Below, in pieces: positions 5,530-7,794 of a stretch of 7,794 nt of DNA (positions are counted from its first letter, which is position 1; every line of letters starts with the position of its first letter). Position numbers and translations under genes: made by a program. Below the pieces are notes generated by a model, which worked only from the letters and a program-made list of their open reading frames with translations, had not been told where the DNA came from and searched no databases. Source of the stretch: an uncultured beta proteobacterium (GTDB taxonomy: Bacteria > Pseudomonadota > Gammaproteobacteria > Burkholderiales > Rhodocyclaceae); NCBI GenBank assembly GCA_903932755.1, contig CAIZHL010000286.1, positions 1-7,794 of the forward strand. The letters are read 5' to 3'.

Positions 5530-6207
5530 ATGCACATCGAACCAGGAATTGTTGATGGCGCCAAGATGGTGCTGGGCTACGTGACGGCGACAGGTGCGAT
5601 CGGCTATTCGGCCAAGCTCGCACTGGATACCGTCAAGCGCGACGGCGTCGCTCCGCTCGCGGTTCGCGCCCTGATGGCCGTGGTGCTGGTGTTCAGCTTT
5701 TTTGAAATCCTGCCGCACTATCCGGTCGGGGTTTCGGAAGTGCACTTCATCCTCGGCTCCACGCTCTTCCTGCTGCTCGGGGCCGGTCCTGCCGCGCTCG
5801 GCCTGGCCCTCGGCCTGCTGGTGCAGGGGCTGTTCTTCGCCCCCGCCGACCTGCCGCAGTACGGCATGAACGTCACCTCCCTCCTCGTGCCGCTGCTGCT
5901 GGTCGATGTAATGGCTCGGCGCATCATTCCCGCGAACACGGCCTACAAGGACGTCAGCTACGGCCAGGCCCTGAAGCTCTCGACCGCCTACCAGGGCGGC
6001 GTGGTGGCCTGGGTCGGGTTCTGGGCGGTGTATGGCAGCGGCGTCGGCGCCGACAACCTGGCGCAGATCGCAAGTTTCAGCGCCGCCTACATGGGTGTGG
6101 TGATTGTCGAGCCCCTGCTCGACCTGGCGATCCTGGCTGCCGCCAAGAGCCTGCATCAACTCGCGGACAGCAAGCTCTTCCAGTCGCGCCTGTATCACGC
6201 TGCCTGA
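5530..6207 (+). CDS. Stand-alone CbiM/NikM-like membrane S-component
   Basis: The 225-residue protein has about six hydrophobic helices (roughly 12-32, 43-61, 73-98, 112-130, 148-175, 184-203). It begins MHIEPGIVDGAK; in CbiM/NikM proteins the N-terminal amine and His2 bind Co(II) or Ni(II) together with a later His. A matching segment is LPHYPVGVSEVHFILGSTL (61-79), giving H63 and H72 as candidate ligands. Known relatives are substrate-binding membrane subunits of energy-coupling factor transporters and work with CbiN/NikN, CbiQ and CbiO; none of these is in the window. The ATG at 5530 has a strong GAGGAG 8 nt upstream. It may share distant ECF subunits, work alone, or have another substrate. 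The fold family is fairly sure; the metal is not. Confidence 0.82.
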   Translation: MHIEPGIVDGAKMVLGYVTATGAIGYSAKLALDTVKRDGVAPLAVRALMAVVLVFSFFEILPHYPVGVSEVHFILGSTLFLLLGAGPAALGLALGLLVQGLFFAPADLPQYGMNVTSLLVPLLLVDVMARRIIPANTAYKDVSYGQALKLSTAYQGGVVAWVGFWAVYGSGVGADNLAQIASFSAAYMGVVIVEPLLDLAILAAAKSLHQLADSKLFQSRLYHAA

Positions 6208-6218
6208 CGGCAGGAACC

Positions 6219-6246
6219 AGGTCTCCGCAAACATAAGCGGAGACCT
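6219..6246 (+). terminator. Hairpin 1 between the CbiM-like gene and cynS
   Basis: A perfect 10-bp stem (6219-6228 with 6237-6246) encloses an 8-nt A-rich loop (AAACATAA), starting 11 nt after the CbiM-like stop codon. No U-run follows directly; instead a second hairpin begins 4 nt later. Termination, pausing or mRNA 3'-end protection are all possible. Confidence 0.5.
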
Positions 6247-6249
6247 CAG

Positions 6250-6276
6250 CGGGGGCGGGCCTGCCGCCCCCGGTTT
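6250..6276 (+). terminator. Hairpin 2 between the CbiM-like gene and cynS
   Basis: A 9-bp all-GC stem (6250-6258 with 6264-6272) encloses a GCCTG loop and is followed by GTTT (6273-6276). It resembles a weak intrinsic terminator. With the hairpin just upstream it would reduce read-through into cynS. Confidence 0.5.
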
Positions 6277-6342
6277 CCCGACACGGACATGGAAAGGGGC
6301 CTTGTTGCGGACCCCGGCTCCATTCCGCCTACTTGAACATGA

Positions 6343-6795
6343 ATGGACAACGCCATGAACAAAGCCGATATGAAAGATGCCCTGCTCGCCGCCAAAGACG
6401 CGAAAGGCCTGAAGTGGAGCGACATCGCCAAGGCGGCCGGGCTTTCCCCCGAGTATGTCTGCTCGGCCTGCCTGGGCATGAACCATCTGGACAAGAAACC
6501 GGCCGATGCCGTGGCCAAGGTTCTCGGCCTGGGCAAGGAGGTTTCGGCCGCGCTGCAGCGCTTTCCGAAGAAGACCTGGACCCAGACCATCCCCACCGAT
6601 CCACTGATCTACCGCTGGTATGAGATCGTCGGCGTCTACGGCGAAACCATCAAGGAAATCATCAACGAAAAGTTCGGCGACGGCATCATGAGCGCGATCG
6701 ACTTCAGCATGGACATCCAGAAGCAGGCGGACCCGAAGGGCGATCGCGTGGTGGTCACGCTCAACGGCAAGTTCCTGCCCTACAAAGCCTGGTAA
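6343..6795 (+). CDS. cynS: Cyanase (cyanate hydratase)
   Basis: Cyanase converts cyanate and bicarbonate to carbamate and CO2; carbamate then decays to ammonia and a second CO2. The 150-residue protein has the family's two parts. The first is a helical DNA-binding-like N-terminal domain (DALLAAKDAKGLKWSDIAK, 12-30, then GLSPEYVCSACLGMNHL, 33-49). The second is the catalytic C-terminal domain with DPLIYRWYEIVGVYGETIKE (86-105) and FGDGIMSAIDF (111-121). R91, E94 and S117 have the same spacing as E. coli catalytic R96, E99 and S122. The enzyme is a cytoplasmic decamer in known cases. A second in-frame ATG at 6355 is an equally plausible start; neither has a clear Shine-Dalgarno. No cynR, cynT carbonic anhydrase or cyanate ABC transporter gene is present in the window. 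Confidence 0.97.
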   Translation: MDNAMNKADMKDALLAAKDAKGLKWSDIAKAAGLSPEYVCSACLGMNHLDKKPADAVAKVLGLGKEVSAALQRFPKKTWTQTIPTDPLIYRWYEIVGVYGETIKEIINEKFGDGIMSAIDFSMDIQKQADPKGDRVVVTLNGKFLPYKAW

Positions 6796-6806
6796 GAAAA
6801 GCTGCA

Positions 6807-6855
6807 CCGGCAGGGGTTAAACCAGTCGCCCCTGCCGGCGCCTTGAAAGGCTTTT
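6807..6855 (+). terminator. Terminator after cynS
   Basis: A perfect 10-bp GC-rich stem (6807-6816 with 6829-6838) with a 12-nt loop starts 11 nt after the cynS stop. A short second stem GCCT/AGGC (6840-6843 with 6848-6851, TGAA loop) then runs directly into TTTT (6852-6855). Together these look like an intrinsic terminator separating cynS from the methyltransferase gene. Confidence 0.65.
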
Positions 6856-6888
6856 CCGGCAGTCGCATCCGAAACCAGGAGGTCAAGC

Positions 6889-7710
6889 ATGGTTGCCCGC
6901 GATCCGCACCGATTCGTCAATGAACTCGACAAGACGGCCGTCGACCGACTCGTCGCACGGCTCGAAAGCCGTGCCAAGGACAAGGTCTTCACCCGCCTGT
7001 TCGACAAGTACGCGGACCGTATCAACCCCGGGCCGTCGGGGCGGGTTCTGGAAGTCGGCTGCGGCACCGGGGCGACAACCCGCGCCCTGGCACGCCGCGG
7101 CGTGTTTTCCGGCAAGGCGGTCGGCGTCGACCAAAGCGTCCACTTCATCCAGGCCGCGCGCCAGTTCGCCCTCGACGAGGGCATTGCGCGCAAGGTCGAT
7201 TTCCACGTCGGCGATGCCCACGGCCTGGATTTCCCCGACGGCAGCTTCGATGCCGTTTTCGCCCACACCCTGATCAGCCATGTCACCGATCCGGCGGCGG
7301 TGCTGCGCGAAATGGTGCGCGTGCTGCGCCCCGGCGGCACGCTGGCGATATTCGACGGCGATTACGCCTCGATGACCTATGGCCACCCCGACCACGAACT
7401 CGGACACAAAATGGATGTAGCGCTGGTGACGGCCAGCTTCAACAACCCGCGGATCATGCGCGACCTGCCGCGGCTGATGCCGGATTTCGGGCTCAAGTTG
7501 CAGGAAGCGTGGGGTGACGCCGTGGTCGAGGTCGGCAGCGGCAGCTACTTCAAGTCTTTCGTCGAAACCTACGCGCCCTACATCATCAAGGCCGGCCTGG
7601 CGCCGGCGGATACGGTCGATACCTGGCTTGCCGCACAGCAGGAGTCGATGGCAGCCGGCACTTTTTTTGCGGCCTGCACCTATTACACCTATATTGCGCA
7701 ACGCTGCTGA
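6889..7710 (+). CDS. Class I SAM-dependent methyltransferase, substrate unknown
   Basis: The 273-residue protein has a Rossmann-type methyltransferase domain. Motif I is VLEVGCGTGATTRALA (53-68), the acidic residue ending beta 2 is D81 (GVDQS), motif II region is GDAHGLDFPDGSFDAV (108-123), and LRPGGTLAIFDGD is at 146-158, as in the Methyltransf_11/UbiE-like group. The N-terminal 45 residues are helical and charged. The C-terminal third (about 165-273) probably forms the substrate-binding cap. It has few cysteines (C58, C263, C273) and lacks the cysteine set of arsenite methyltransferase ArsM, so an arsenic role is not supported. A full AGGAGG at 6877-6882, 6 nt before the ATG, makes the start certain and predicts strong translation. 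It lies after the cynS terminator; no clear promoter was found in the short gap. Confidence 0.9.
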   Translation: MVARDPHRFVNELDKTAVDRLVARLESRAKDKVFTRLFDKYADRINPGPSGRVLEVGCGTGATTRALARRGVFSGKAVGVDQSVHFIQAARQFALDEGIARKVDFHVGDAHGLDFPDGSFDAVFAHTLISHVTDPAAVLREMVRVLRPGGTLAIFDGDYASMTYGHPDHELGHKMDVALVTASFNNPRIMRDLPRLMPDFGLKLQEAWGDAVVEVGSGSYFKSFVETYAPYIIKAGLAPADTVDTWLAAQQESMAAGTFFAACTYYTYIAQRC

Positions 7711-7746
7711 AAGGCCGATTCGTATTAAGCTGCGCGTTGCCGATTC

Positions 7747-7755
7747 GAGGGAGGG
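7747..7755 (+). promoter_or_regulatory. Strong ribosome binding site of the right-edge gene
   Basis: GAGGGAGGG lies 3 nt before the ATG at 7759 and 6 nt before a second ATG at 7762. The spacing favours 7762 as the true start, which would shorten the product by one residue. A 9-bp direct repeat GCCGATTCG (7714-7722 and 7739-7747) lies just upstream and may be chance. Confidence 0.55.
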
Positions 7756-7758
7756 CTC

Positions 7759-7794
7759 ATGATGGATGATGCGCGCAATGCCGACCGCGAACTC
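7759..7794 (+). CDS. Start of an unidentified gene (cut by window edge)
   Basis: Twelve codons (MMDDARNADREL) run open to the right edge behind a strong purine-rich ribosome binding site. The start is acidic and charged without a signal peptide, suggesting a cytoplasmic N terminus. Too little is visible to name a family. It begins 48 nt after the methyltransferase stop on the same strand. Confidence 0.55.
   Translation, partial: MMDDARNADREL

Noticed and set aside
6288..6310. Sigma-54 promoter upstream of cynS
   Set aside because: GG and GC doublets are present but not at the required spacing (10 nt between them).
5503..6807. Long minus-strand open frame (434 codons) opposite the CbiM-like gene and cynS
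   Set aside because: It spans two real genes and their intergenic hairpins, and its product shows no domain; cynS on the other strand is unmistakable.
6883..7701. Minus-strand open frame opposite the methyltransferase
   Set aside because: The plus strand has all methyltransferase motifs and a perfect Shine-Dalgarno; the minus frame has none.
6889..7710. Arsenite methyltransferase (ArsM), suggested by the arsR operon nearby
   Set aside because: The conserved ArsM cysteines are absent and the gene is in the divergent block, separated by a terminator.

Overview
The window is GC-rich, densely coded DNA from a bacterium. Long antisense open frames (typical of GC-rich genes), protein style and gene content suggest a Betaproteobacterium, perhaps of the Rhodocyclales group. 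That placement is inference and was not tested by search. No rRNA, tRNA, CRISPR array, transposase or phage gene was seen.

The genes form two divergent blocks around an intergenic region at 5177-5529. The leftward (minus) block has eight genes. In transcription order these are an As(III)-type ArsR repressor, an ArsP/UPF0718-type permease, a small AhpD-like protein ending in two vicinal cysteine pairs, and a small CxxC thioredoxin-fold protein; these four are tightly spaced and look like one operon. After a 114-nt gap comes a secreted Gly/Met-rich small protein followed by a strong hairpin. Then come a zinc-type CDF efflux protein, a DsbA-like thioredoxin domain fused to a CcdA/DsbD-like membrane domain, and a secreted rhodanese that runs off the left edge. 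The last three are close together or nearly overlapping and are probably co-transcribed.

The rightward (plus) block has a stand-alone CbiM-like membrane protein, two tandem hairpins, cyanase (cynS), a hairpin terminator, a class I SAM-dependent methyltransferase, and the first 12 codons of another gene.

The leftward block reads as a metal/metalloid and thiol-redox cassette: sensing by ArsR, efflux by the permease and CDF protein, and cysteine chemistry by the CxxC, CC-tail, DsbD-like and rhodanese proteins. It lacks arsB, arsC and acr3 inside the window. The most promising lead is the ArsR-permease-(CC tail)-(CANC) operon, in which the small CC-tail protein could be a metalloid chaperone or thiol donor. 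The rightward block joins cyanate detoxification to an orphan cobalt/nickel-type S-component, an association I cannot explain from sequence alone. Most individual families are known; the possible novelty lies in the combinations.
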